The notes under the pieces: model-generated
The model's input: only the letters and a program-made list of their open reading frames with translations
What the model was told of the DNA's origin: nothing
Databases searched by the model: none
Assembly (NCBI RefSeq): GCF_000021985.1
Contig: NC_011901.1
Span: 1,426,001-1,490,000 of the forward strand
Origin: Thioalkalivibrio sulfidiphilus HL-EbGr7
GTDB taxonomy: Bacteria; Pseudomonadota; Gammaproteobacteria; Ectothiorhodospirales; Ectothiorhodospiraceae
DNA length: 64,000 bases
Direction of reading: 5' to 3'
Made by a program: the position numbers and the translations under genes
In this document: in pieces, positions 17,269 through 24,166 of the stretch
How positions within the stretch are numbered: the first letter of the stretch is position 1
Layout of the letters: each line of letters begins with the position of its first letter

Positions 17269-18009
17269 ATGGACATCCTGAGTCTCATCGGCGTGTTGCT
17301 GGCCCTGGTGGCCATCATCGGCGGCTCCATCGCCAAGGGCAGCGGTCTCGAGGCCCTGTGGAATGCTGCCGCCTTCGTCATCGTGGTGGTGGGCACCATC
17401 GCCGCGGCCCTGATGCAGACCCGGCTCAAGGTGTTCATGCACGCGCTCAAGATCTTTCCCTGGGTGTTCATGGCGCCGCGCATTGATACCGAGGCGGCGA
17501 TCGAGAAGCTGGTCAACTGGAGCCAGATCGCTCGCAAGGAGGGCCTGCTGGGGCTTGAGACCCTGGCCGAGCAGGAGCCGGATGCCTTCTCCGCCAAGGG
17601 CTTGCAGTTGCTGGTGGACGGCACCGAACCGGAGGCCATCCGCAACATCCTGGAGGTGGATCTCAACACCCGCGAGCAGTTCGACCTGCAGGGTGCCAAG
17701 GTCTACGAAAGCATGGGAGTCTATGCGCCCACCCTGGGCATCATCGGCGCGGTCATGGGCCTGATGGCGGTCATGCAGAACCTGGCTGATCCGAGCCGCC
17801 TGGGCGCGGGTATCGCCGCTGCCTTCGTGGCCACCATCTACGGCATCGCCTCCGCCAACCTGTTTTTCCTGCCCGTGGGCAACAAGCTCAAGAACACGGT
17901 GCAGAGCCAGAGCGCGTACCGGGAGATGATCATCGACGGGATCATCTCCATCGCCGAGGGCGAGAATCCGCGCAACATCGAAACCAAGCTCAGGGGCTAC
18001 ATGCTCTGA
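17269..18009 (+). CDS. motC: Flagellar motor stator protein, MotA/PomA family (MotC)
   Basis: This 246-residue protein has four membrane helices, a cytoplasmic loop between helices 2 and 3, and the conserved GIIGAVMGLMAVM and IAAAFVATIYGIASAN segments of helices 3 and 4. With the next gene product it forms an ion-conducting stator. The location between cheB and parC matches motC of Pseudomonas. The coupling ion cannot be settled from sequence alone. Confidence 0.93.
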   Translation: MDILSLIGVLLALVAIIGGSIAKGSGLEALWNAAAFVIVVVGTIAAALMQTRLKVFMHALKIFPWVFMAPRIDTEAAIEKLVNWSQIARKEGLLGLETLAEQEPDAFSAKGLQLLVDGTEPEAIRNILEVDLNTREQFDLQGAKVYESMGVYAPTLGIIGAVMGLMAVMQNLADPSRLGAGIAAAFVATIYGIASANLFFLPVGNKLKNTVQSQSAYREMIIDGIISIAEGENPRNIETKLRGYML

Positions 18010-18056
18010 GGCCGGATCCGATCCGGCCCCGAGTGCGACCCCGAGACTGACACGAC

Positions 18057-18974
18057 ATGTCGAGACGCAGCAGAAAGCATCACGAGGAGCACGTCAACCA
18101 CGAGGCGTGGGCGATCCCCTATGGGGATCTGATCACCCTGTTGCTGGCCTTCTTCGTGGTGATGTACGCCATCTCCTCGGTGAACGAGGGCAAGTACCGG
18201 GTGCTGTCCGATTCCCTGGTCGCCGCATTCCGGGCGCCACCCAAGTCCACCGAGCCGATCCAGATCGGCGAGGTCGGCCGGCCCGCGCCAGAAATGGAGC
18301 AGCAGCAGACCCGCAGCCTCGCGCCACTTGATCTGGGTGCGGCACCCGCGCAGCCGGGCGTCATTGACCGGGGCATGGATGACCTGCTGCGCGATGCGGA
18401 ACTGGACGCCGACGAACTGCAGGCCGCTGCCGAGGGCATGAGCCGGCTGGCGGACGAGATCGAGCGGGCGATGCTGCCGCTCATGGACGCGGACCTGATC
18501 CGCATGCGCCGGGACCGTTTCTGGATCGAGGTGGAGATCAACACCAGCCTGCTGTTTGCCAGCGGCAGTGCCCAGCTGTCCAGCGAGGCCGTGCCGGTGC
18601 TGCAGCGTCTGGCCACCATCCTGCGGGATTTCCCGGCGCGCATCCAGGTGGAGGGCTTCACGGACACGGTGCCCATCAACACCCCCATCTTCCCGTCCAA
18701 CTGGGAACTCTCCGCCGCCCGGGCCGCCAGCGTGGTGAACCTGTTCAGCCGCAATCAGCTGGACCCGACGCGCATGGCCGCCATCGGTTACGGGGAGTAT
18801 CGCCCCATCGCGGACAACGACACCGCCGAGGGACGTCGCCAGAACCGGCGCGTGAGTATCGTGGTGCTGGCCGAACGCCGGCCACGCTCGGAGCGGGCGG
18901 TCGAGGCCGACGACCTGCGCGATGATCTCAACGAGATGGTCGATCCCCAGGACCGCAACGGAGGCACACGCTGA
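18057..18974 (+). CDS. motD: Flagellar motor stator protein, MotB/PomB family (MotD)
   Basis: The 305-residue protein has a basic N-terminus, one membrane helix with the ion-binding Asp (PYGDLITLLLAFFVVMYA, D23), a periplasmic linker, and a C-terminal OmpA-like peptidoglycan-binding domain (VEGFTDTVPINTPIFPSNWE through RRVSIVVL). It anchors the MotCD stator to the cell wall. Its stop overlaps the parC start by one base (TGATG). Confidence 0.93.
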   Translation: MSRRSRKHHEEHVNHEAWAIPYGDLITLLLAFFVVMYAISSVNEGKYRVLSDSLVAAFRAPPKSTEPIQIGEVGRPAPEMEQQQTRSLAPLDLGAAPAQPGVIDRGMDDLLRDAELDADELQAAAEGMSRLADEIERAMLPLMDADLIRMRRDRFWIEVEINTSLLFASGSAQLSSEAVPVLQRLATILRDFPARIQVEGFTDTVPINTPIFPSNWELSAARAASVVNLFSRNQLDPTRMAAIGYGEYRPIADNDTAEGRRQNRRVSIVVLAERRPRSERAVEADDLRDDLNEMVDPQDRNGGTR

Positions 18975-19762
18975 TGCGTGTCTGGGCCGTGGCCAATCAG
19001 AAAGGCGGCGTGGGCAAGACCACCACCGCGGTGAGCCTGGGTGGGCTGCTGGCCGCCCGTGGCGAGAACACCCTGCTGGTGGACCTGGATCCCCACGGAT
19101 CGCTGACCGCCTATTTCGGCATGGACCCGGAGAGCGGTACCGCTGGTGTCTATGACCTGTTCCGCCAGACCACGGCCGGCAGCGTGCATCCCGAGACCCT
19201 GGTGCATGAGACCCGTTTCCCCCATCTGCACGTGATGCCCGCATCCACCGCCATGGCCACCCTGGACCGGCAGCTGGGTGGTCGCGAAGGCATGGGCCTG
19301 GTGCTGCATCGCGCCCTGACCGCGATGTCGGACCGGTTTGACACCGTGATCCTGGATTGCCCGCCCATGTTGGGCGTGCTCATGGTCAATGCCCTGGCTG
19401 CCTGCAACCGCCTGCTGATCCCCGTGCAGACCGAGACCCTGGCACTCAAGGGCCTGGAACGCATGTTGCACACCCTGGACATGATCCAGCGTTCCCGGCG
19501 CATGAAGATGGATTACCTGGTGGTACCCACCATGTTCGATCGTCGTACCCGGGCCTCGGTGCAAAGCCTGCGTAAACTTCGCGCCGAACATGCCGATACC
19601 CTCTGGGAGGGCATGGTGCCCGTGGACACCCTGTTCCGCGAGGCCAGCACGGCGGGCATCCCTTTGCCGCTGATGCAGCCCGATGCGCGGGGCGTGGAGG
19701 CCTACGACTGGCTGCTGCGTCGCCTGGAACGAGATGAAAAACAGCACAGGGCGGCCTCATGA
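18974..19762 (+). CDS. parC: ParA-like ATPase of the chemotaxis array (ParC)
   Basis: The 262-residue ParA/Soj-type ATPase has QKGGVGKTTT (Walker A), DLDPHGSLT (A') and ILDCPPMLG (Walker B). Genes of this type next to cheW-like genes in polar flagellates encode ParC, which positions chemotaxis arrays at the cell pole and segregates them. Context (between motD and the CheW-domain gene) decides between this and a plasmid or chromosome ParA: no parB is adjacent. It overlaps the next gene by 4 bases. Confidence 0.8.
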   Translation: MRVWAVANQKGGVGKTTTAVSLGGLLAARGENTLLVDLDPHGSLTAYFGMDPESGTAGVYDLFRQTTAGSVHPETLVHETRFPHLHVMPASTAMATLDRQLGGREGMGLVLHRALTAMSDRFDTVILDCPPMLGVLMVNALAACNRLLIPVQTETLALKGLERMLHTLDMIQRSRRMKMDYLVVPTMFDRRTRASVQSLRKLRAEHADTLWEGMVPVDTLFREASTAGIPLPLMQPDARGVEAYDWLLRRLERDEKQHRAAS

Positions 19763-20502
19763 ACCCACAACGGGACCCGGTACTCCTGGACGAGCGCGAG
19801 GCGCTGATCCGCTACCTGGACAGCCTGCTTCAGGAGATCCCTGAAGCGCCCCAGGAAGCAGAGCCGCAGACGCGCACCGAAATGCCTGTGTCTCAGCCGG
19901 CTGCCGTCGCGCCTGTCAGGGAGGCGCCGCCTGTGGCAGAGGTCAGGACCGAGGTGCCTGCCCCCGTGCAGGCACCCGTCGTCGAACCTGCGCCGGCACA
20001 GGTCCCGTCGCCCGAGGCAGGCCCGCCGGAATGGGGTCGTGAACGGTTCCAGTGTCTGGGTTTGCGGCTTGCCGGCCTGACGCTGGCGGTGCCGCTGGTG
20101 AAGCTCAATGGCATCATCGAAATGCCGGAAGAGATCACGCCCATGCCCGGCCATCAGCCCTGGTTCCTGGGCCTGGTGAAGCACCTGGATCGGCAGGTCA
20201 AGGTGGTGGATATCGCCCGCATCGTGCTGCCGGAGGGACGCGAGTACGCCCCCATCGAGGCGAGGCACGTGGTGCTCATGGACGACAGCCGATGGGGTAT
20301 CGCCTGCGAGGGCATCACCGAGGTGATGACCCTGGAACCGGACGCGGTGCGCTGGCGAAGCAGTCGTGGCAAGCGTCCCTGGCTGGCCGGAACGGTCATC
20401 GAACAGATGTGTGCCATACTGGACGTGGACATTCTGGCCAGGGATCTCGCCACCGGTCAGTGGAGTGTATCCGCCGCACCCGCCCAGGCACGCAGGCGCT
20501 GA
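19759..20502 (+). CDS. parP: CheW-domain protein with long N-terminal linker, ParP-like
   Basis: The 247-residue protein has a short helical N-terminus (DEREALIRYLDSLLQEIPEA), a Pro/Ala/Val-rich linker at about 35-95, and a CheW-like domain from about 95 to 235. In Vibrio the analogous gene between parC and cheW encodes ParP, which joins CheA and receptors in the array and stops ParC from releasing CheA. The call rests on domain order and the 4-base overlap with parC. Sequence similarity to Vibrio ParP was not computed. Confidence 0.7.
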   Translation: MNPQRDPVLLDEREALIRYLDSLLQEIPEAPQEAEPQTRTEMPVSQPAAVAPVREAPPVAEVRTEVPAPVQAPVVEPAPAQVPSPEAGPPEWGRERFQCLGLRLAGLTLAVPLVKLNGIIEMPEEITPMPGHQPWFLGLVKHLDRQVKVVDIARIVLPEGREYAPIEARHVVLMDDSRWGIACEGITEVMTLEPDAVRWRSSRGKRPWLAGTVIEQMCAILDVDILARDLATGQWSVSAAPAQARRR

Positions 20503-20594
20503 TACATCCGCCACCGCAGCTGGATTTTGCAACGAGACAAGCCGGGGTTCGTCCCCGATCATCCACAGGACATGAGAAGCCAGAGGACAACACG

Positions 20595-21074
20595 ATGAAA
20601 CAGGAAGCCAAGGCCAGCGCCCGGGGACCGACCGCCCAGTACGTGACCTTCCGCCTCGCGGAAGAGACCTACGCCATCAACGTGATGCAGGTGCAGGAAG
20701 TGCTGCGGGTCAGCGAGATCGCGCCGGTGCCAGGTGCTCCCCATTACGTGCTGGGCATCGTCAACCTGCGTGGCAACGTGGTGACCGTCATCGACGCCCG
20801 TCGCCGCCTGGGCCTGGAGCCCCGGGAGCCCGATGACGCTTCCCGGGTGGTGATCATCGAGGTGAGCAACCAGGTGGTGGGCATCCTGGTGGACAGTGTG
20901 GCCGAGGTCATCGAACTGGGTACTGCAGAGATCGAGCCCGCGCCCAATGTCGGCAATGATGAGAGTTCCAAGTACATCCAGGGCGTGGCCAGCCGCGACG
21001 GCGAGCTGACCATCGTGGTGGATCTCAACAAGCTGCTCTCGGAAGAAGAGTGGGCGGAGATGGCCAGTCTGTAA
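20595..21074 (+). CDS. cheW: Chemotaxis coupling protein CheW
   Basis: A 159-residue stand-alone CheW domain: YVTFRLAEETYAINVMQVQE, APHYVLGIVNLRGNVVTVID, and a C-terminal GELTIVVDLNKLL. It couples chemoreceptors to CheA. The frame is open about 540 bases upstream through parP in another phase, but the ATG at 20595 gives the normal CheW N-terminus and lies just past the intergenic gap. Confidence 0.95.
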   Translation: MKQEAKASARGPTAQYVTFRLAEETYAINVMQVQEVLRVSEIAPVPGAPHYVLGIVNLRGNVVTVIDARRRLGLEPREPDDASRVVIIEVSNQVVGILVDSVAEVIELGTAEIEPAPNVGNDESSKYIQGVASRDGELTIVVDLNKLLSEEEWAEMASL

Positions 21075-21128
21075 GCCCGGCCCGAAACCGCCCGCAGGAT
21101 CCTTACAGGATCCGGGAGGTTGAATGTC

Positions 21129-21335
21129 ATGGTGGACTTCGATCCGGTGCCCCCCGTGCACCCCAGCTGGCCCAGCCGGCCGGTACCCGAGGAGGGCGAC
21201 GAGAAGGGCAGGTATCCGCGCTCACCCACACCCGAGCCCAGGGACGAGGACGAGGAACAGGCACCGGAGGAGGAGACACCCCGGCGTCCGCCTGCCGATG
21301 ATTCAACCGGCCGTAACATAGACGAGTACGTATGA
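21129..21335 (+). CDS. Small acidic, proline-rich protein of unknown function in the chemotaxis operon
   Basis: The 68-residue product begins MVDFDPVPPVHPSWPSRPVP and continues with Glu/Asp/Pro/Arg-rich low-complexity sequence. It has no membrane segment and no recognisable domain. The ATG at 21129 is preferred over TTG at 21120 because GGAGG at 21113-21117 is 11 bases upstream of the ATG but only 2 from the TTG. Its end overlaps the following DUF2802 gene by 4 bases, which argues that it is translated. It is probably disordered. The function is unknown. Confidence 0.6.
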   Translation: MVDFDPVPPVHPSWPSRPVPEEGDEKGRYPRSPTPEPRDEDEEQAPEEETPRRPPADDSTGRNIDEYV

Positions 21336-21739
21336 GCACACCCCTGATGCTGGTGGCCGTTGCGGCCCTGATTTGCGCCGCCATGGCCGCGGGTATAGCC
21401 CTGTGGGCCATGGCCCGGGTGCGCCGTCTCGGCCGCCGGGTGATGATCCAGGAGACCGCCCTGCTGTCCCTGCGCGGTGCGCTGAGCGCGGTGTGCTCCA
21501 GCGAGATGGCCACCGACCAGAGACAGGCAGAGGTGGAGCGCCGGCTCCGCCAGCTGGCCGAACAGCAGGAACAGCTGCTGCTGCGGGATCCCGACCAGGG
21601 TCCCTACCAGCATGCCATGCGCCTGGCCACCCAGGGCGCCAGCCGCGAGGAACTCATGAAGACCTGCGGCCTGACCCGCGGCGAGGCAGACCTGCTGCTT
21701 GCCCTGCATGGCGGCAGCGGAGTTGCCCGTAAGGGGTGA
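21332..21739 (+). CDS. DUF2802 membrane-anchored protein
   Basis: The 135-residue protein has an N-terminal membrane helix (about 4-28), a coiled-coil-prone Gln/Glu/Arg stretch (about 60-85), and a C-terminal helical segment (ASREELMKTCGLTRGEADLL) resembling a helix-turn-helix. A gene of this type follows cheW in Pseudomonas (the PA1465 position), so the context is conserved. The function is not established. A polar or array-associated role is only suggested by linkage. Confidence 0.75.
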   Translation: MSTPLMLVAVAALICAAMAAGIALWAMARVRRLGRRVMIQETALLSLRGALSAVCSSEMATDQRQAEVERRLRQLAEQQEQLLLRDPDQGPYQHAMRLATQGASREELMKTCGLTRGEADLLLALHGGSGVARKG

Positions 21740-21760
21740 TGCATAAGCTTTGAGTTGGTC

Positions 21761-21790
21761 CGATGGGCGCGCTGCGCTTCGCCCATCCTA
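21761..21790. repeat. Short dispersed repeat GCGCTGCGCTTCGCCCATCC, copy 2
   Basis: CGATGGGCGCGCTGCGCTTC followed by GCCCATCCTA matches bases 592-620 and folds into a GATGGGCG/CGCCCATC hairpin. It lies between the convergent DUF2802 gene and flhB-like gene and can act in either transcript. Confidence 0.6.
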
Positions 21791-21797
21791 CCAAGCA

Positions 21798-21850
21798 CTC
21801 CTCACTCCTCATTCCTCACTTCTCACTCCTCACTTCTCACTTCTCACTTC
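21798..21850. repeat. Tandem CTCACTTCT/CTCACTCCT word array, overlapping a stop codon
   Basis: About six units of the form CTCAYTYCT stand in a row with a period of 7-9 bases. On the minus strand it reads GAAGTGAGAAGTGAG, the same word as the 9673 and 29260 repeats. The minus-strand flhB-like gene ends inside it: its last residues SEK and stop are repeat-derived. Confidence 0.65.
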
Positions 21851-22121
21851 TGTAGGGCGTTCTCCCGCTCAGGAAATATACGAACGCCAGCACCTCGGCG
21901 ACCGCCACGTAGAGGTTTTCCGGGATCTCGTCGCCCAGGGGGACCTGGGAGAGTGCCGCAGTGAGCAGGGCATCCTCGTGCACGGGCACATCGTGTTCTC
22001 GGGCAATCTCCAGGATGCGTTCGGCCACCTGGCCGACGCCGCTGGCGGTGACGCGGGGGGCATTGCGGCCGCTGTAGTGCAGGGCCACGGCCTTGCGGGG
22101 TGGTTTGCGGCGTTCGCTCAT
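21837..22121 (-). CDS. Free-standing FlhB C-terminal (post-cleavage) domain protein
   Basis: The 94-residue protein aligns by eye with the FlhB region that follows the NPTH cleavage site: AVALHYSGRNAPRVTASGVG, then IPENLYVAVAEVLAFVY. It has no membrane part and no NPTH, so it begins where the autocleaved FlhB fragment would begin. Such FlhB-like proteins are known beside fliK genes. The start ATG overlaps the fliK-like stop by 4 bases. It may bind FliK or substrates in competition with FlhB, which is inference. Confidence 0.85.
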   Translation of the reverse strand: MSERRKPPRKAVALHYSGRNAPRVTASGVGQVAERILEIAREHDVPVHEDALLTAALSQVPLGDEIPENLYVAVAEVLAFVYFLSGRTPYRSEK

Positions 22122-23344
22122 GCGTGATCGTCCAGCAGGGGGCGCTGGGGTCTGGCCTCGGCCGGGGCAGGCGGGATGCCGGCATGGCAGCCCAGGTCCT
22201 TGACCTCGAGGCTGCGGTTTTCCAGGGATTCCATCAGGCGCGGCAGCTCGGCGCGGATGCGTCCCACGGTCGCTTCGTTCTCCGCCCACAGTTGGGTGCG
22301 CACCTGGTCGCCGGTGACAGCGATGCGCACCCGCACGGGGCCCAGTTCCGGCAGGTCCAGGGCGAACTCGGCCCGCCAGGTGCCCTGTTCTTCCGCTTCC
22401 GGCTGATCCGGTTCCCGTTCCAGTAGCAGGTGCACCAGGTCGATGCCATTGCCGCTGCGCAGGGGTAGTTCCATCAGCCAGCGGGGCAGTCCCGACTCTG
22501 AACTCTCCGCGCTGCTCCACTGGTGAAGGGCGAGCCGGGCCAGCGCCGATTCGGCCCGGTTGCGCAGGGTCTCCAGCAGCGCCTCGCGACCCAGCAAGGC
22601 CATTGGGGTGTCCATGCGGGGCTGGGGCGAGGGTGTGGCGCCGGGTCTGGGCGGCGGTGTGTCCACGGGGCGGGTGCCTGGCAGGGCGGCGGACGGCGGG
22701 CCGGGAAGCGCGCGCAGCCGGGTGGCCAGGGACAGCAGGGCGGACTTGAGATTGGCGGCCGGGCCGGCGGCGCTGCCTGCCGCCACGGCGGCCAGTCCGG
22801 CCTCGTGGAACAGGCCCGAGGCCTGCACGGCCTGCCGCAGGCCCTCCGGACGGGTGGCCTGATCGGCGGTGGGCAGTTGGCGGAACAGCTTATCGACGGC
22901 ATCCCGGACACCGGTGGGTAACTCCGCGAGACGCGCGGGCTGTTGCTGCAGGGACCAGAGGGCGGAAAGCAGGGCGGTCTGACCACCCTGGGCGGGCAGC
23001 AGGCTGGACAGCCAGCTGGCGGCCCCGGGGAGCGCGGTGCCCGGGGCAGGGCGGGCGGAGGCATCGGCAGCGGCAGTCGGCAAGGCTGCGCCGCCGCGTT
23101 CCACCAGGGCCAGTACCGGCTGCGCGCCGGCGCGCACCACCTGCAGGGTCAGGCGGCTGCCCTCGGCGGGCGTCTGGGGCAGTTTCAGGGCAAGCTCCAG
23201 GCCGCCGACCCGCACCAGGGTGCCCTCGCCGGGCGGGGCGGGCTTGACCACGGTGGCCTGCAGCAGCTGACCCACCTGCCAGTCGAGACCGGCGGGACGG
23301 GGTGAGGCCAGGGTGACTTTCAGTGCCGGCGGGGGGATCTGCAT
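22118..23344 (-). CDS. fliK: Flagellar hook-length control protein FliK-like
   Basis: The 408-residue protein is Ala/Pro/Leu-rich with a low-complexity central section and a C-terminal Flg_hook domain (about 285-385; TWRAEFALDLPELGPVRVRI and LWAENEATVGRIRAELPRL). FliK measures hook length and triggers the FlhB switch. Distance from the main hook operon and coupling to the small FlhB-like gene suggest it could be a second, specialised FliK; the full gene set is needed to decide. Confidence 0.75.
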   Translation of the reverse strand: MQIPPPALKVTLASPRPAGLDWQVGQLLQATVVKPAPPGEGTLVRVGGLELALKLPQTPAEGSRLTLQVVRAGAQPVLALVERGGAALPTAAADASARPAPGTALPGAASWLSSLLPAQGGQTALLSALWSLQQQPARLAELPTGVRDAVDKLFRQLPTADQATRPEGLRQAVQASGLFHEAGLAAVAAGSAAGPAANLKSALLSLATRLRALPGPPSAALPGTRPVDTPPPRPGATPSPQPRMDTPMALLGREALLETLRNRAESALARLALHQWSSAESSESGLPRWLMELPLRSGNGIDLVHLLLEREPDQPEAEEQGTWRAEFALDLPELGPVRVRIAVTGDQVRTQLWAENEATVGRIRAELPRLMESLENRSLEVKDLGCHAGIPPAPAEARPQRPLLDDHA

Positions 23345-23462
23345 TTGTCTAGTGTACTGCGCAGTGGCCGTGCGGGGCAGTCAGGATCCATGCCCTTGCA
23401 AACCCGGGGCTCTGGTGTCATGGTGACGCGCGACTCACAAACCCGACAGGATTCGATCAACG

Positions 23463-23939
23463 ATGGTGAATGTGCTGTTTGTCTGCATGGGCAATATCTG
23501 CCGCTCCCCCATAGCCCACGGCGTGTTCGAGCGGCAGGTGAACGAGGCGGGTCTCGGCCACCTGGTGCGCGTCGATTCCGCCGGTACCCATGCCTATCAC
23601 GTGGGATCACCGCCCGATGAACGCGCCCAGCGCACCGCCATGAGCCGGGGTGTAGATCTGAGCCGGCAGCGGGCGCGGCTGCTGGACGCCGATGATTTCG
23701 AGCGCTATGACTACGTGCTGGTCATGGACGAGGAGAACCTGCACAACGCGCTGCGCATCTGCCCCGAGGGGTATCGGGACCGGGTGCGCCTGTTGCTGGA
23801 ATTCGCCGAGGCACGTGACGAGCGGGAGGTCCCGGATCCTTACTACGGCGGCAACGCCGGATTCGAACGGGTGTTCGACATGGTCGAGGATGCGGTGGAG
23901 GGGCTCATGGGCCATCTGCGCCGGCAGCACGGTCTCTAG
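23463..23939 (+). CDS. Low-molecular-weight protein-tyrosine phosphatase
   Basis: This 158-residue cytoplasmic enzyme has the N-terminal P-loop CMGNICRS (nucleophile C8, R14) and the general acid D125 in DPYYGG, both where the family requires them. It dephosphorylates Tyr-P (or, for some bacterial members, Arg-P or small molecules); the substrate is unknown here. No tyrosine kinase or exopolysaccharide gene is adjacent. The TAG stop at 23937-23939 is part of the CTAG that borders the MITE-like element, so the insertion may have replaced the original 3' end. Confidence 0.93.
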   Translation: MVNVLFVCMGNICRSPIAHGVFERQVNEAGLGHLVRVDSAGTHAYHVGSPPDERAQRTAMSRGVDLSRQRARLLDADDFERYDYVLVMDEENLHNALRICPEGYRDRVRLLLEFAEARDEREVPDPYYGGNAGFERVFDMVEDAVEGLMGHLRRQHGL

Positions 23940-24078
23940 CCCGCATATTGCATCGAGGCGGCCGGCGGCGGTGGTACAAAGTGTCACCTCAGAATTCAGG
24001 CCAGATGTGTCGATTCATGTCGCGTAATCAGAAGCTTACACGAAGCCGCCGGCCGCCTCGATGCAATATGCGGGCTAG
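23936..24078. mobile_element. MITE-like element, 135 bp, with 30-bp perfect terminal inverted repeats and CTAG borders
   Basis: Bases 23940-23969 and 24045-24074 are perfect inverted copies of each other, starting CCCGCATATTGCATCG. The 75-bp centre has no open reading frame of note. CTAG flanks both sides (23936-23939 and 24075-24078), as expected for a 4-bp target duplication, although CTAG is itself palindromic. IS5-type transposases favour YTAR targets, so mobilisation by such an enzyme is possible, but the family was not identified. The arms would also form a strong hairpin in RNA. Confidence 0.75.
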
Positions 24079-24100
24079 GCTGACTGTCTCTTTCGCAAGG

Positions 24101-24144
24101 TAAAAACAAACAGGGCGGCCAAATGGCCGCCCTGTTTGTGTTTA
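24101..24144. terminator. Bidirectional rho-independent terminator
   Basis: ACAAACAGGGCGGCCA (24106-24121) pairs perfectly with 24124-24139 around a two-base loop, with T-rich DNA following on both strands (TTTGTGTTT on plus, TTGTTTTTACC on minus). It separates the convergent phosphatase and rne genes and can end both transcripts. Confidence 0.9.
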
Positions 24145-24166
24145 CCTGACGATCAGGAACCCGTGA

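Noticed and set aside
14682-17699. A 1005-codon minus-strand frame opposite cheA-cheB-motC
   Set aside because: Composition is that of an antisense shadow (Arg/His/Gly-rich), and it crosses three certain genes.
18974-19762. Chromosome partition parA locus or origin region
   Set aside because: There are no parB, parS-like sites, dnaA or gidAB genes; the context is entirely chemotaxis.
21798-21850. CRISPR-like tandem array
   Set aside because: The units are 7-9 bp with no spacers and no cas genes; it is a simple word repeat.
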